The notes under the pieces were generated by a model, which saw only the letters and a program-made list of their open reading frames with translations, was not told the origin of the DNA and made no database searches. This document shows positions 35,676-45,149 of a stretch of 64,000 bases of DNA, piece by piece; position 1 is the stretch's first letter; each line of letters starts with the position of its first letter. Position numbers and translations under genes: made by a program. The stretch is from Corynebacterium sp. HMSC078H07 (GTDB lineage: Bacteria; Actinomycetota; Actinomycetes; Mycobacteriales; Mycobacteriaceae): positions 35,178 to 99,177 of the forward strand of contig NZ_KV810463.1 in assembly GCF_001812805.1 (NCBI RefSeq), given 5' to 3'.

Positions 35676-36869
35676 CTAGCACAATGGCAGGCGCAGGCGT
35701 GTTTCTTCGGCGCCTTCGCCCCACACCAGCACGGCACTGTCTGATTCCTCCGCAGCCATGTAGTACAACGGCTCCGCATCGGATAAGTCGTAGCTATGCA
35801 CGGAGCACTGCCCGTTGGAAAGTTCCTGACCGCCTTGGGCAGGGCCGGCCGCTTCGCGCTTCTCGACGTCCCCATAACCCGCCACCGAATATGTCACCCC
35901 ATCACCGATACAGGTGATCTTGGCTTCCTGGCCTTCCTCCGGCTCGCGGGATTCGCACGTCGCTCCCTCAAAGCCCTCGCTGCCGGGGCGGGAGCTGAGG
36001 AGGCCCGGGTGGGCGTCGACAAGCGCTTGCTCCTGCTCGGACCAGGAGGCGCGACCGGCAAAGAACCACAGCAGGCCAGCGATGAGCAGCAAGGCCAGCG
36101 CGCCGGTACCGAGGCCTAGCAGGAGTTTCGCGGAAGACTTCTTCTTGGGTTGCTTAGGCTGCTCAGGCTGCGCTGGCTGGTGAAAAGGCTGCTGCTGGGC
36201 TGGGTGAACTGCTGGCTGCGGCGCAGTCTGGGGTGCCTGGTGGTAGGAACCCTGGGCGCGTAGAGCCTCGAGGACGGCTGCGGCGGAAGGGTAGGCCGCA
36301 TCCGCGCGAAACGCCGGATAGGCAGCCGACAATAGGTGCGCGAGGCGCCCGATGACCTCCTGCGCGGAGGCGCGGGACGGAGTAAAGGCCGCATCGGGGC
36401 CTACCGTGGCGAGGAACGCCGTCGAGCGATTGCTGGTTAAGATGATGCGCCGCGGATTCAATGCGCGCAGGGCATAACCGGCGCGGTCACGCTGCAGCAG
36501 GAAGTCCACGGCGTCGGCCAGCGGGGCAAAGGTGGCCAGGGCTTCCTCGCGGGAGAGATGCCGTGCGCCTACCCCGGAGCCGGTGTAGTCCGAAAGCTGT
36601 TCACCCGGGAGACAGCGGCGTACGAAGAACTCTTGCCCGCTAGTCGTTGTGCCGGTGCCCACGATGGGGGCGATGGCGCTGTGCTGAAGCTGCCCGGCCA
36701 CGCCGGCTTCTCGCAGCACGCCGCGGTGCTCGGCGGAAAACAACTCCACGAGGAGCTGATTCTGAGCGGGGTCCTCAACCAGGAACAACGTGGAACCGGC
36801 ACCCTGGTCTAGGACGGCGAGTTCGCGCAGCTGGTGCTGGGTAGTGAAGAATTCAGGAAGCGTAGTCAC
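35676..36869 (-). CDS. Membrane pseudokinase with Cys-rich ectodomain
   Basis: A 397-residue protein. Residues 10-210 follow the plan of a Hanks-type kinase but lack key residues: the VAIK position reads LLVELF, the HRDVKPANI loop reads LRALNPRRI, and no DFG is found. A Gln/Pro-rich linker (210-240) leads to one transmembrane helix (about 247-271). The extracytoplasmic C-terminus has four Cys and ends RLPLC. That ectodomain is paralogous to the one of the active kinase encoded just upstream (shared E-P-E-x-G-Q-x-A-x-I-x-C and a final L-P-x-C). It is probably a regulatory partner of that kinase. The gap between the two genes is 96 bases. Confidence 0.75.
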   Translation of the reverse strand: MTTLPEFFTTQHQLRELAVLDQGAGSTLFLVEDPAQNQLLVELFSAEHRGVLREAGVAGQLQHSAIAPIVGTGTTTSGQEFFVRRCLPGEQLSDYTGSGVGARHLSREEALATFAPLADAVDFLLQRDRAGYALRALNPRRIILTSNRSTAFLATVGPDAAFTPSRASAQEVIGRLAHLLSAAYPAFRADAAYPSAAAVLEALRAQGSYHQAPQTAPQPAVHPAQQQPFHQPAQPEQPKQPKKKSSAKLLLGLGTGALALLLIAGLLWFFAGRASWSEQEQALVDAHPGLLSSRPGSEGFEGATCESREPEEGQEAKITCIGDGVTYSVAGYGDVEKREAAGPAQGGQELSNGQCSVHSYDLSDAEPLYYMAAEESDSAVLVWGEGAEETRLRLPLC

Positions 36870-36965
36870 GATGAGAGGAGATCCTTAGGCGGACGATGTG
36901 GAACGCCTTTTAGTGTAAGGGACAACACGTCTTGCCACGTAGCAACGCAAGGAAGAAGCACAGCG

Positions 36966-38465
36966 CTAGCACACAGGCAGGTTTAGGCGGTCCTCTTCGG
37001 CATTGGGACCTGCGAGAACGAAGGCAAAACGGGCGGACACTCCGGTGGGGTAGATTCCCCACGTGCCGGGCTGATCGGGGATTTCGGCAGACGTGATGGT
37101 GCAGGCCTCACTACTGAGCTCCTCGACGGTGTCCGGCACGATAGCGTCTCGGTCGTGCTCGGTACCAAAGTCGGCACCGACGAAGATGAGGTCATCGCTT
37201 TCGCAAATAATACGGGCCCGTTGGCCCGACTCCGGCTCTGCGGCGCGGCAGTTCATGTCCTTCCATGGCGCGCGGCCAGGGCGTGCGGGGAAGAGCAGTG
37301 GGAACTCTTGGGCGAGGACCTTTTCCTCGGCGTCCCAGCCAGTTCCAGCCAGAACCAGGCCACCGGCGACACTGGTTACAAGAAGTATGCCCGCCAGAAC
37401 TGCGGCGAGAAGGGCGAAGCGACGTCGCGAGGGGGCAGTCGCGGCATTCTCGCCCGCTGAGGTGGCTGCGTGTGCGGGAACGGCGTTGGCGGGCGTGGTG
37501 GATGGTGCTGTGCCCCGCGAGGTAGGTTGCGGTGCCGTGACAGGGCCTTCCGTGTCCGCTGCAGCGGCCAGTGCTTCCATCATCTCGGTGGAAGTGGCAA
37601 AGCGCAGCTGCGGATCCGGGTGGAGCGCGGTGGCGAAGAAGGCGTTGAGGGCGGGAGCCGAGGGGCCGTTGGCAAGCGCTAGGTTCTGTGGAGTCAGCTC
37701 AGGGATGGTGCGGCTGTGCGCCCACTGCTGTGGACTCGTAGCGCGACGTAAGTTGACCAAGGTGAGCATCTCCAGCGCGATAAGCGCCAGCGAGTACCGA
37801 TCACTAGCCGCAGTGGGCTGCGGCGGGGCCTGCGCTAACTGGGTGGGGTAGAGCTCTGGGGCCATGTATGCATCGGTGCCAACGCGCAGGCCCTCGCGGG
37901 TCATCCGGGTAGCGTCCTCATTGATGGCGATGCCAAAATCCGCGAGCATGACGGTGCAGTCCTCGTCTCTCGCGTCATCATCCGCAATGATGTTCGCGGG
38001 TTTTACATCGCGATGAATCACCGGGGAGGGCAGCGCTGCCAAATAATCCAGTGCCTGCGCGATGGGCGTCAGCAGTTGCACAGTCTGCTCCACCGTGAAC
38101 TTGGAATTCTCCAAAATCCGGCGGTTGATGTGTGCTTCCAAACTGGGCCCACGCAGGAACTTCATGACGAAATACGGCACGCCGCCAGGAGTAATGTCTC
38201 CGTCGTAGATGGGGACGATAGCTGGGTGATCCAGCGCTGCCACCGTGCGCATCTCCGCCATGAAGCGGCGGACCTCCGCATCGTCCCCAGTCGCGTGCTG
38301 GGCAATAACCTTGATGGCCACCTCGCGGTCGAGGCTTTCCTTGCGGGCAAAAACAATGGTGCCCATGCCGCCGGCGCCGATCTGATGGAATTGCGAATAG
38401 CCTTTGGCACTGAGCGCAGGCTCAAGATCCAAAGGTAGGCCGGAGGCGGTGGGCTGCGCGTTCAT
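36966..38465 (-). CDS. Membrane Ser/Thr protein kinase with Cys-rich ectodomain
   Basis: A 499-residue Hanks-type kinase with all catalytic motifs: the glycine loop GAGGMG, VAIK, HRDVKPANI, DFG and APE (in YMAPELY). A low-complexity Pro/Ala/Thr linker is followed by a transmembrane helix (about 348-371) and a 125-residue ectodomain with four Cys ending LNLPVC. There are no PASTA repeats, so it is not PknB. It is separate from the housekeeping PknA/PknB/PknG/PknL set. It starts 2 bases after the stop of the upstream lipoprotein gene, so lipoprotein, kinase and pseudokinase look like one operon. The ligand is unknown; the lipoprotein is the obvious candidate to feed signal to the ectodomain. 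Confidence 0.88.
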   Translation of the reverse strand: MNAQPTASGLPLDLEPALSAKGYSQFHQIGAGGMGTIVFARKESLDREVAIKVIAQHATGDDAEVRRFMAEMRTVAALDHPAIVPIYDGDITPGGVPYFVMKFLRGPSLEAHINRRILENSKFTVEQTVQLLTPIAQALDYLAALPSPVIHRDVKPANIIADDDARDEDCTVMLADFGIAINEDATRMTREGLRVGTDAYMAPELYPTQLAQAPPQPTAASDRYSLALIALEMLTLVNLRRATSPQQWAHSRTIPELTPQNLALANGPSAPALNAFFATALHPDPQLRFATSTEMMEALAAAADTEGPVTAPQPTSRGTAPSTTPANAVPAHAATSAGENAATAPSRRRFALLAAVLAGILLVTSVAGGLVLAGTGWDAEEKVLAQEFPLLFPARPGRAPWKDMNCRAAEPESGQRARIICESDDLIFVGADFGTEHDRDAIVPDTVEELSSEACTITSAEIPDQPGTWGIYPTGVSARFAFVLAGPNAEEDRLNLPVC

Positions 38466-38467
38466 TG

Positions 38468-39124
38468 CTAGGCCGCCACGATGATGGGCTGACGGATGAG
38501 GAAAGGTTCATAGCCCGCCTGACGGATGGTGATTTCGGCGATGAAGCTGCCGGCTTCCTGAAGGGCTGCGGCCAATGTGCAGACGCCGAAATTACAGCTC
38601 ACAGTGCTCTGAGTGGCTTCGTCGAGATGATTATTCCCTTCGCCATCCAACAGGGCAACGTGCCATTCGGCGTTATTCTCCAAGTCTGCCTCGTCGTCGC
38701 TGAGGTTCATCGCCTGGGCATTGAGAACGAACACACCGCCGACAGCCCACTGCAACACACCGGTGGGTGCCGAGCCACTTACGGTGCCGTCATAGCCGGA
38801 GTTGTCCACCACCGCACGCAGCATTCCGAAGCCATATTCTTCCAGATCAGAGTAATTTGCGGTGATTTCATCGACCGGCCCTGGACCTGGCTGTTTGGTG
38901 GTAATAAGGAATGAACCATCCGCTTGGCGCAGATGTAGCCCGGTAGGCTCTGCGCTTTTTGATGCCTCCGCCGCCGTCGGCGTCGCATCCGACCGGGATG
39001 TGGTGCCGTTGACTGTGAACTTCGGCGCATCCTCAGCGGTGTCCTTGTCCGTGGCGCACGCCGACAGTGCGACGAGTGCTAAGCCAAGAGCGGCCAGCGT
39101 GCGCAGCGAGAACGGGGAGAGCAT
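38468..39124 (-). CDS. Lipoprotein co-transcribed with Ser/Thr kinase
   Basis: A 218-residue lipoprotein with a lipobox (ALSAC, Cys about residue 23), an acidic/Ser-rich linker, and a beta-rich C-terminal domain holding two Cys close together (CNFGVC), which could form a disulfide. I do not recognise the family. It is separated from the kinase start by only 2 bases, implying coupled translation and a functional link to the kinase pair at the outer face of the membrane. Confidence 0.75.
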   Translation of the reverse strand: MLSPFSLRTLAALGLALVALSACATDKDTAEDAPKFTVNGTTSRSDATPTAAEASKSAEPTGLHLRQADGSFLITTKQPGPGPVDEITANYSDLEEYGFGMLRAVVDNSGYDGTVSGSAPTGVLQWAVGGVFVLNAQAMNLSDDEADLENNAEWHVALLDGEGNNHLDEATQSTVSCNFGVCTLAAALQEAGSFIAEITIRQAGYEPFLIRQPIIVAA

Positions 39125-39227
39125 GAGAGTGGACAGATCCTTGCAGCGTGGAGAAAACAGAATCAGACAAAGAGTACCAGTACTGCGCAGGAATCCAAGG
39201 TCAAATCAAGAAATGATGACTGAATTG

Positions 39228-39914
39228 TTATGAAAGGTGTGCATAGTATTGGGGGTGGGCCGCGGCGAACTGCGCCAGGACGATGCGCCACGAAATCTTC
39301 TGCCCCGGCTGAAATTGAGGCACGCCGAGCTTCTGCAGAGTTTCCGCCAGAGTTTGAATCTTGCGCTCAACCTTCTTTTCGGTCCACTCCAAGGTTTCGG
39401 CGAGCTCGCGCTGGGTTCCCACAACCACGCGTGGTTCAGCAGCGGGATCATCGATGAGAGGTTGGGCCAGAGCCTTGAGTAGGAGGCACTGCTCCTCGTT
39501 GGGCTCGAAGACGTGAGTCGTAAACGGGCCATCCGGCGGCAGGCTAGGCTCCGGGCTGCGCAGCGGCTGCATTACGGTGAGCTCGCATTCGTAGCTCATC
39601 GTGGCGGTGGAGAAATACAGCGTCGATGTTCCCGGATGCAGCACTTCGATACTGCCGGGACTCAGGACCGTTCGGCCGTAGCCGCAGGCGGCCGGTGGTT
39701 GAATGGTGGCGGCAATGAAGCTGCCAATGTTTTTGAGGAACCACTGCGCGCCGTTGGACCATACCTGCAGGAACGTGCGGTGCATGGCTGGGTCGTCGGC
39801 GGCTAGGAGGATATCGCCCTGACGGCCCAAGGTGGCGGACTCGGTAACGCTCAGAAGCTGAGAGTGGCCAATAAGATCGTTGACAAGCAAGGCTCCCTGC
39901 TGTGGCTGCGACAT
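39228..39914 (-). CDS. FHA-like domain fused to winged helix
   Basis: A 228-residue protein. The N-terminal FHA-like domain has LGRQGDIL, DDPAMHRTFLQVW and NIGSF. The C-terminal domain includes TQRELAETLEWTEKKVERKI, a winged-helix DNA-binding pattern. It could turn kinase-dependent phosphothreonine binding into a transcriptional response; this is inference. The start at 39914 has GGGAGGAG upstream and matches the start of the shorter paralogue at 33.7-34.1 kb; the open frame continues to ATG 40079, which also has a fair ribosome site (AAGGAA), giving 283 residues. It is the first gene of the minus-strand signalling cluster. Confidence 0.65.
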   Translation of the reverse strand: MSQPQQGALLVNDLIGHSQLLSVTESATLGRQGDILLAADDPAMHRTFLQVWSNGAQWFLKNIGSFIAATIQPPAACGYGRTVLSPGSIEVLHPGTSTLYFSTATMSYECELTVMQPLRSPEPSLPPDGPFTTHVFEPNEEQCLLLKALAQPLIDDPAAEPRVVVGTQRELAETLEWTEKKVERKIQTLAETLQKLGVPQFQPGQKISWRIVLAQFAAAHPQYYAHLS

Positions 39915-40298
39915 GGTGACTGGCTCCTCCCTCAACGTGTCAACAGTGCTAACTAGGAGGTTAGTGTACTTCATGACCTGCGGTGGGAGGTCCATAGAGG
40001 GCCAGAGCACCTCGCCAATAGGGAGTGCGTTGAGGAGGCGGGGCGAGCGAGTCTGTGGTGACATCAGCTCGCTGGCCATGAGAGTTCCTTATGGGGCAGA
40101 GAGACTTACGGAGCGAAACCTCCGGTATAGGGAAATGAGGGGCGACGCCGTGAGTGATAAGGAAAGGAACGGGAATCGAGCTCCAAGCTCCGTTTCCCGA
40201 ACCAGCACCGGTTATTTTAACAAGCTCCGTGGGTACCAACCTAGCGGCGGGGAGATTTCCCCAGGGGGCGGCAGGCGTAGGGTGCGGCCATTTGGGCC

Positions 40299-40316
40299 TG
40301 TTCGCTACCGGCGTAC
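40299..40316 (+). promoter_or_regulatory. Candidate ClgR binding site upstream of clpC
   Basis: TGTTCGCTACCGGCGTAC lies about 117 bases before the clpC start. As I recall it, the C. glutamicum ClgR consensus is W-N-N-W-CGC-Y-N-A-N-R-GCG-W-W-S; this site fits with one mismatch (C for the central A). ClgR is known to activate clpC and clpP1P2 in C. glutamicum. The rest of the 350-base gap (40080-40432) holds no gene that I can see. Confidence 0.6.
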
Positions 40317-40432
40317 AGTGTGGTGAGCTGGGGAAACGGGCGTGTGATGGTGATGCGGAGAAAAATCGTGAATGGAGTGTCGGCCCCGCGCGTTAGAGTG
40401 GATGACACATTAACAGCGAAAGGTAAGAGGTC

Positions 40433-43183
40433 ATGTTCGAGAGGTTTACAGACCGTGCTCGCCGCGTCATCGTTTTGGCGCAGGAAGAAGCACGCATGCT
40501 CAACCACAATTACATCGGCACCGAGCACATCCTCCTGGGTCTTATTCACGAGGGTGAAGGTGTTGCCGCAAAGGCCCTGGAATCCATGGGCATCTCGCTG
40601 GAGGACGTCCGCCGTGAGGTGGAGGAGATTATTGGCCAGGGCTCCCAGCCGCACACAGGCCACATTCCGTTTACCCCGCGCGCCAAGAAGGTTCTCGAGC
40701 TTTCTCTGCGTGAGGGCCTGCAGATGGGCCACAAATACATTGGCACCGAGTTCCTGCTCCTCGGCCTCATTCGTGAAGGCGATGGCGTGGCAGCCCAAGT
40801 GCTGACCAAGCTGGGCGCGGACCTGCCGCGCGTGCGCCAGCAGGTTATCCAGCTGCTCTCCGGTTATGAGGGCGGCGAAGGTGACGGTGGCAGCACCTCC
40901 CAGGGCGGTCCTGGCCCAGTAGGCGCTGGTGCTGGCCAGGGTGGTCGTGGCGGTTCCGGCGGCGCCGGTGAGCGTTCCAACTCCCTGGTGCTTGACCAGT
41001 TCGGCCGCAACCTCACCCAGGCTGCTAAGGACGGCAAGCTGGATCCCGTGGTGGGCCGTGAGTCTGAGGTGGAGCGCATCATGCAGGTGCTCTCGCGTCG
41101 CACCAAGAACAACCCAGTGCTCATTGGTGAGCCCGGCGTGGGTAAGACCGCCGTGGTCGAGGGCCTGGCCCTCGATATCGTCAACGGCAAGGTCCCGGAA
41201 ACCCTTAAGGATAAGCAGCTGTACTCGCTGGACCTGGGCTCCCTGGTGGCCGGTTCCCGTTACCGTGGTGACTTTGAGGAACGCCTAAAGAAGGTCCTCA
41301 AGGAAATTAACCAGCGCGGTGACATCATCCTCTTCATCGATGAGATCCACACCTTGGTGGGTGCTGGTGCCGCCGAGGGAGCCATCGATGCTGCCTCCCT
41401 GCTGAAGCCGAAGCTGGCTCGTGGTGAGCTTCAGACCATTGGTGCGACCACCCTGGATGAGTACCGCAAGCACATTGAAAAAGACGCTGCTCTCGAGCGC
41501 CGCTTCCAGCCGGTCAAGGTGGAAGAACCGTCCCTCGATGACACCATTCTGATTCTCAAGGGCCTGCGCGATAAGTACGAGGCACACCACCGCGTGTCCT
41601 ACACCGATGAGGCCCTCAAGGCTGCGGCCTCCTTGTCTGACCGCTACATCAATGACCGCTTCCTGCCGGATAAGGCCGTTGACCTTCTCGATGAGGCCGG
41701 TGCCCGCATGCGCATTAAGCGCATGACCGCTCCGGAAGGCCTGCGTGAGGTCGATGACCGCATTGCCGAGGTCCGTAAAGAAAAGGAAGCCGCAATTGAT
41801 GCGCAGGACTTCGAGAAGGCCGCAGGTCTGCGCGATCAGGAGCGCAAGCTCGGTGAAGAACGCGCGGAGAAGGAAAAGCAGTGGCGCTCCGGTGACCTGG
41901 AGGAAATCGCAGAGGTAGGCGAGGAACAGATTGCGGAAGTCCTCGCACACTGGACCGGCATCCCGGTTCTCAAGCTCACGGAGAAGGAATCCAACCGCCT
42001 CCTCAATATGGAGGAGGAGCTCCACAAGCGCATTATTGGTCAGGACGAAGCTGTCAAGGCTGTCTCCCGTGCCATTCGCCGTACCCGTGCCGGCTTGAAG
42101 GATCCGCGCCGTCCGTCAGGTTCCTTCATCTTCGCTGGTCCGTCCGGTGTGGGTAAGACGGAGCTATCGAAATCCCTGGCTAACTTCCTCTTCGGTTCGG
42201 ATGATGACCTCATCCAGATCGATATGGGTGAGTTCCATGACCGCTTCACCGCCTCCCGTCTCTTTGGTGCACCTCCGGGATACGTGGGTTACGAAGAGGG
42301 TGGCCAGCTGACCGAGAAGGTCCGCCGCAAGCCGTTCTCCGTCGTCCTGTTCGACGAGATTGAGAAGGCCCACAAGGAGATTTACAACACCCTCCTGCAG
42401 GTGCTTGAGGATGGCCGCCTGACCGATGGCCAGGGCCGCAACGTGGACTTCAAGAACACGGTGCTCATCTTCACCTCGAACCTGGGTACCCAGGACATCT
42501 CCAAGGCTGTGGGCTTGGGATTCACCGGCTCCTCTGAGACCGATTCGGATGCGCAGTACGAGCGCATGAAGAATAAGGTTAACGATGAGCTGAAGAAGCA
42601 CTTCCGCCCGGAGTTCCTCAACCGTATCGACGAGATTGTGGTCTTCCACCAGCTCACCCAGGAGCAGATTGTGGAGATGGTAGAGCTGCTCATTGGTCGC
42701 GTGGAAAAACAGCTGTCCGAGCGCGATATGGGCATCGAGCTCACACAGAAGGCTAAGGACCTGTTGGCCAAGCGTGGCTTCGACCCCGTTCTTGGTGCCC
42801 GTCCGCTGCGTCGTACCATCCAGCGCGAGATTGAGGACCAGCTCTCCGAGAAGATCCTCTACGGCGAAATTGGTGCCGGTGAAATCATCACCGTGGACGT
42901 TGAAGGCTGGGATGGTGAGTCCAAGGACAATTCCTCGGCCACCTTCACCTTCACCCCGCGTCCGCGCCCGTTGCCGGAGGGCACCTTTGATGAGGAGCTC
43001 GAGAACTTGGAGGACACCGCCGTGCGCGAGGCTGATGAGGAAGCATCCTCGGATGAGCCGGATACCATCAGCCCGGATGTCCTCGGGGAGTCTGGCAGCG
43101 ATTCCGCTGACGAGTCCCACAACGATGATGGCGATGACGGCAATCCGCCGCCGGCAGGCGCTGGCGCCGGTCAGCCGCTCTAA
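40433..43183 (+). CDS. clpC: AAA+ unfoldase ClpC
   Basis: A 916-residue Hsp100 protein that unfolds substrates for the ClpP protease. Seen: the double Clp-N repeat (two [19 protein letters not shown] halves, 1-145), a Gly-rich linker (150-185), first AAA domain with Walker [10 protein letters not shown] and Walker [10 protein letters not shown], a UVR-like middle segment ([20 protein letters not shown]), second AAA domain with GPSGVGKTE and the ClpP-binding loop containing GLGFTGS. The acidic 85-residue C-terminal tail ends in Gly/Pro. This matches ClpC1 in length and plan. Confidence 0.97.
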   Translation: MFERFTDRARRVIVLAQEEARMLNHNYIGTEHILLGLIHEGEGVAAKALESMGISLEDVRREVEEIIGQGSQPHTGHIPFTPRAKKVLELSLREGLQMGHKYIGTEFLLLGLIREGDGVAAQVLTKLGADLPRVRQQVIQLLSGYEGGEGDGGSTSQGGPGPVGAGAGQGGRGGSGGAGERSNSLVLDQFGRNLTQAAKDGKLDPVVGRESEVERIMQVLSRRTKNNPVLIGEPGVGKTAVVEGLALDIVNGKVPETLKDKQLYSLDLGSLVAGSRYRGDFEERLKKVLKEINQRGDIILFIDEIHTLVGAGAAEGAIDAASLLKPKLARGELQTIGATTLDEYRKHIEKDAALERRFQPVKVEEPSLDDTILILKGLRDKYEAHHRVSYTDEALKAAASLSDRYINDRFLPDKAVDLLDEAGARMRIKRMTAPEGLREVDDRIAEVRKEKEAAIDAQDFEKAAGLRDQERKLGEERAEKEKQWRSGDLEEIAEVGEEQIAEVLAHWTGIPVLKLTEKESNRLLNMEEELHKRIIGQDEAVKAVSRAIRRTRAGLKDPRRPSGSFIFAGPSGVGKTELSKSLANFLFGSDDDLIQIDMGEFHDRFTASRLFGAPPGYVGYEEGGQLTEKVRRKPFSVVLFDEIEKAHKEIYNTLLQVLEDGRLTDGQGRNVDFKNTVLIFTSNLGTQDISKAVGLGFTGSSETDSDAQYERMKNKVNDELKKHFRPEFLNRIDEIVVFHQLTQEQIVEMVELLIGRVEKQLSERDMGIELTQKAKDLLAKRGFDPVLGARPLRRTIQREIEDQLSEKILYGEIGAGEIITVDVEGWDGESKDNSSATFTFTPRPRPLPEGTFDEELENLEDTAVREADEEASSDEPDTISPDVLGESGSDSADESHNDDGDDGNPPPAGAGAGQPL

Positions 43184-43219
43184 GCACTGATTAGGGCCCC
43201 TGCAGGGCCCAAAGGAATT

Positions 43220-43268
43220 AGCCCCGAACCGCATTCGTGTGACACTGCGTGCGGTTCGGGGCTTTCTT
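43220..43268 (+). terminator. Rho-independent terminator of clpC
   Basis: A 14-bp perfect stem, AGCCCCGAACCGCA (43220-43233) and TGCGGTTCGGGGCT (43250-43263), followed by TTCTT, 36 bases after the clpC stop. Confidence 0.9.
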
Positions 43269-43319
43269 CGTGTGACTTTCACCGGCCCGGTGGGCAGGAC
43301 ACCCACCGCTAGAAGGGAA

Positions 43320-44210
43320 TCAGCACACCGTCTCGTGGGATTCGTGCTCTGGGTGCTCGATTTGGATGGTGGAGTGCTCGATGCCGTGTTCGCGAAGGGC
43401 GTGCTGGGCGGCATCTAACAGCGGGCCGGTGTCGACGGTGCCGTCACGCACGATGTGCACAGTCGTGAGCACGCTTACGCCATCCAGGCTCCACAGGTGT
43501 AGGTCGTGGATGTCGGCAACGCCCTCGACCTGCCGCAGCGCGGGCTCGATCACACTGGCGTTGAAGCCCGCCGGAACTTGCTCGAGCAGCACGCTCGCTG
43601 ACAACCGCATGAGCTGCCACGCGCGTGGGAGCACCATCGCGGCGATGAGTAGGGAGGCGATCACGTCCGCCGCCACAAACCCCGTGGTCAGCACCACGAT
43701 GCCCGCCACAATCACCGCGACCGAGCCGAGCAAATCCACCAGCACGTGCAAGAACGCGCCCTCCACGTTGATTGAGGACTCGCGGTGGCGGTGCAGCACC
43801 CACGCCGATAGCGCATTTGCCACCAGGCCGATCACCGCGATGAACAACATCGCCTCGCCCTGCACCTCGGCCGGGCTTTGTAGGCGGCGCACCGCCTCGA
43901 CGACAATCCACACCGAGATTGCCAGCACCATCACCGCGTTGGCTAGCGCCGCCAGCACCTCCACCCGTCGATAGCCGTAGGTGGCCTGGGCTGATGCTTG
44001 GCGCCGCCCAACCAACACTGCGATCACCGCAATGATGAGCCCCGCGGCGTCGGAAAGCATGTGCATCGCATCCGCCATTAGCGCCATGGACCCCGCCAAC
44101 CAGCCGCCGATCAGTTCCGCGAAGAAGACGATGCCGGTAATACTGAGGGCAGCCAGGAGCGCGCGCAGCGGCGTGCTGGAGTGATCGTGGTCGTGGTGCT
44201 CGTGTGCCAT
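43320..44210 (-). CDS. CDF cation efflux protein (CzcD/ZitB type)
   Basis: A 296-residue exporter with six membrane helices. Metal-site residues are visible in helix 2 (ALMADAMHMLSD, the H-x-x-x-D pair) and helix 5 (HVLVDLLGS). The N-terminus is His/Asp-rich (HEHHDHDH), as is the C-terminus, both typical of zinc-exporting members. The cytoplasmic domain carries HDLHLWSLDG. It would export Zn, and possibly Co or Cd, in exchange for protons. It is convergent with clpC and alone in its unit. The upstream region holds half of a Zur-like motif only. Confidence 0.92.
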   Translation of the reverse strand: MAHEHHDHDHSSTPLRALLAALSITGIVFFAELIGGWLAGSMALMADAMHMLSDAAGLIIAVIAVLVGRRQASAQATYGYRRVEVLAALANAVMVLAISVWIVVEAVRRLQSPAEVQGEAMLFIAVIGLVANALSAWVLHRHRESSINVEGAFLHVLVDLLGSVAVIVAGIVVLTTGFVAADVIASLLIAAMVLPRAWQLMRLSASVLLEQVPAGFNASVIEPALRQVEGVADIHDLHLWSLDGVSVLTTVHIVRDGTVDTGPLLDAAQHALREHGIEHSTIQIEHPEHESHETVC

Positions 44211-44285
44211 GCACTCAGCCTATCGCCGCCGACGCCTATTGACAATTAAATGAAAATGGGTAGTAGTGGGCGAATCGTTGTGGTT

Positions 44286-45149
44286 TTACTTGGCCACGCC
44301 GAGACCTACCAGTGATTTCTTTGCCACCTCAGGGTCATCACTCTTAATCATGTACTCAACGATTCCCTTATCGTCAGGGAGGATTTCCTGAACAGTGAAG
44401 ATGGCCTCCAACCGCTGTGCCTTGAATGTGGAACCGCGCGTTGATTCTGCTGAAATCTCAGCGGCCTCCAAGACGGGCTTGCCGTCACGAACGGCAGCAG
44501 TGGCGGCAGGGTCATCGGTGAAGACTACGTAACCAACCTCAGGTGCTTTCGTAGTATCCACGGAACAGTTGGTTCCCTTTGCTTCTGGGGCAGGGGAATT
44601 ATCCGCGCCGTAGTAGCTGAACACCACTTCATAATCTGTGCAAGCTTCCACGAAGTCAGCAATCGGCTCGGGTGCTTGGTCGGCGGAGGTGAGGCCGCTT
44701 TGAGCGTCGTCAGCAGTATCGCCACCGGCCGCGTCGGCGGTGTCACCATTGGAAGCCCCGGAATCGGCAGGTGCTTCAGCGGCGGGCTGCGCAGGAGCGG
44801 CCGAATCCTCAGACTTGTCACCAAAGAGGGCGTCTTTAGCTGCGACGTAGCCAATCGCTACCACCACGATGACCGCGATTACTACCGGAAGGAGCAACAG
44901 CTGTTTCTTTACACTGAGGCCCTGCTTCGGGCCATCGGTGTGGGTACCTGACGTGCCCGCGGTGGGGTTCGACGTGGAGGAGGCAGTGCCCGATGCATTC
45001 TTCGAAGCCGCGCCTGGGTCTAGTAGTGAGCCATGCTTAATGAAATGGCGGTAGCCATTATCCGCAATTACCTGGCCTTCTTCGATGCGTGATGTGTCTT
45101 CCGCCCCGTTAAAGTGATCGGGCGAACCCGGATATGCAAGTCTGCTCAT
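44286..45149 (-). CDS. Single-pass membrane protein of unknown function
   Basis: A 287-residue protein. The cytoplasmic N-terminus of about 75 residues (with NGYRHFIKHGSLLDPG) is followed by a Ser/Thr/Gly linker, one transmembrane helix (about 83-105), an acidic Ala/Asp/Gly-rich spacer, and a C-terminal extracytoplasmic domain with two Cys (CTDYEVVFSYY and TNCSVD). I do not recognise the family. Its ATG overlaps the stop of the PH-like gene by one base, so the two are an operon and probably work together. Confidence 0.75.
   Translation of the reverse strand: MSRLAYPGSPDHFNGAEDTSRIEEGQVIADNGYRHFIKHGSLLDPGAASKNASGTASSTSNPTAGTSGTHTDGPKQGLSVKKQLLLLPVVIAVIVVVAIGYVAAKDALFGDKSEDSAAPAQPAAEAPADSGASNGDTADAAGGDTADDAQSGLTSADQAPEPIADFVEACTDYEVVFSYYGADNSPAPEAKGTNCSVDTTKAPEVGYVVFTDDPAATAAVRDGKPVLEAAEISAESTRGSTFKAQRLEAIFTVQEILPDDKGIVEYMIKSDDPEVAKKSLVGLGVAK

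Noticed and set aside
42164..43414. 416-codon minus ORF over the 3' end of clpC
   Set aside because: Crosses the clpC terminator hairpin and opposes conserved ClpC domains; shadow ORF.
44221..44270. Zur-box-like sequence (AATGAAAATGGG) and TTGACA before the CDF exporter
   Set aside because: Only one half of the Zur pattern is present, and the TTGACA faces away from the exporter gene.
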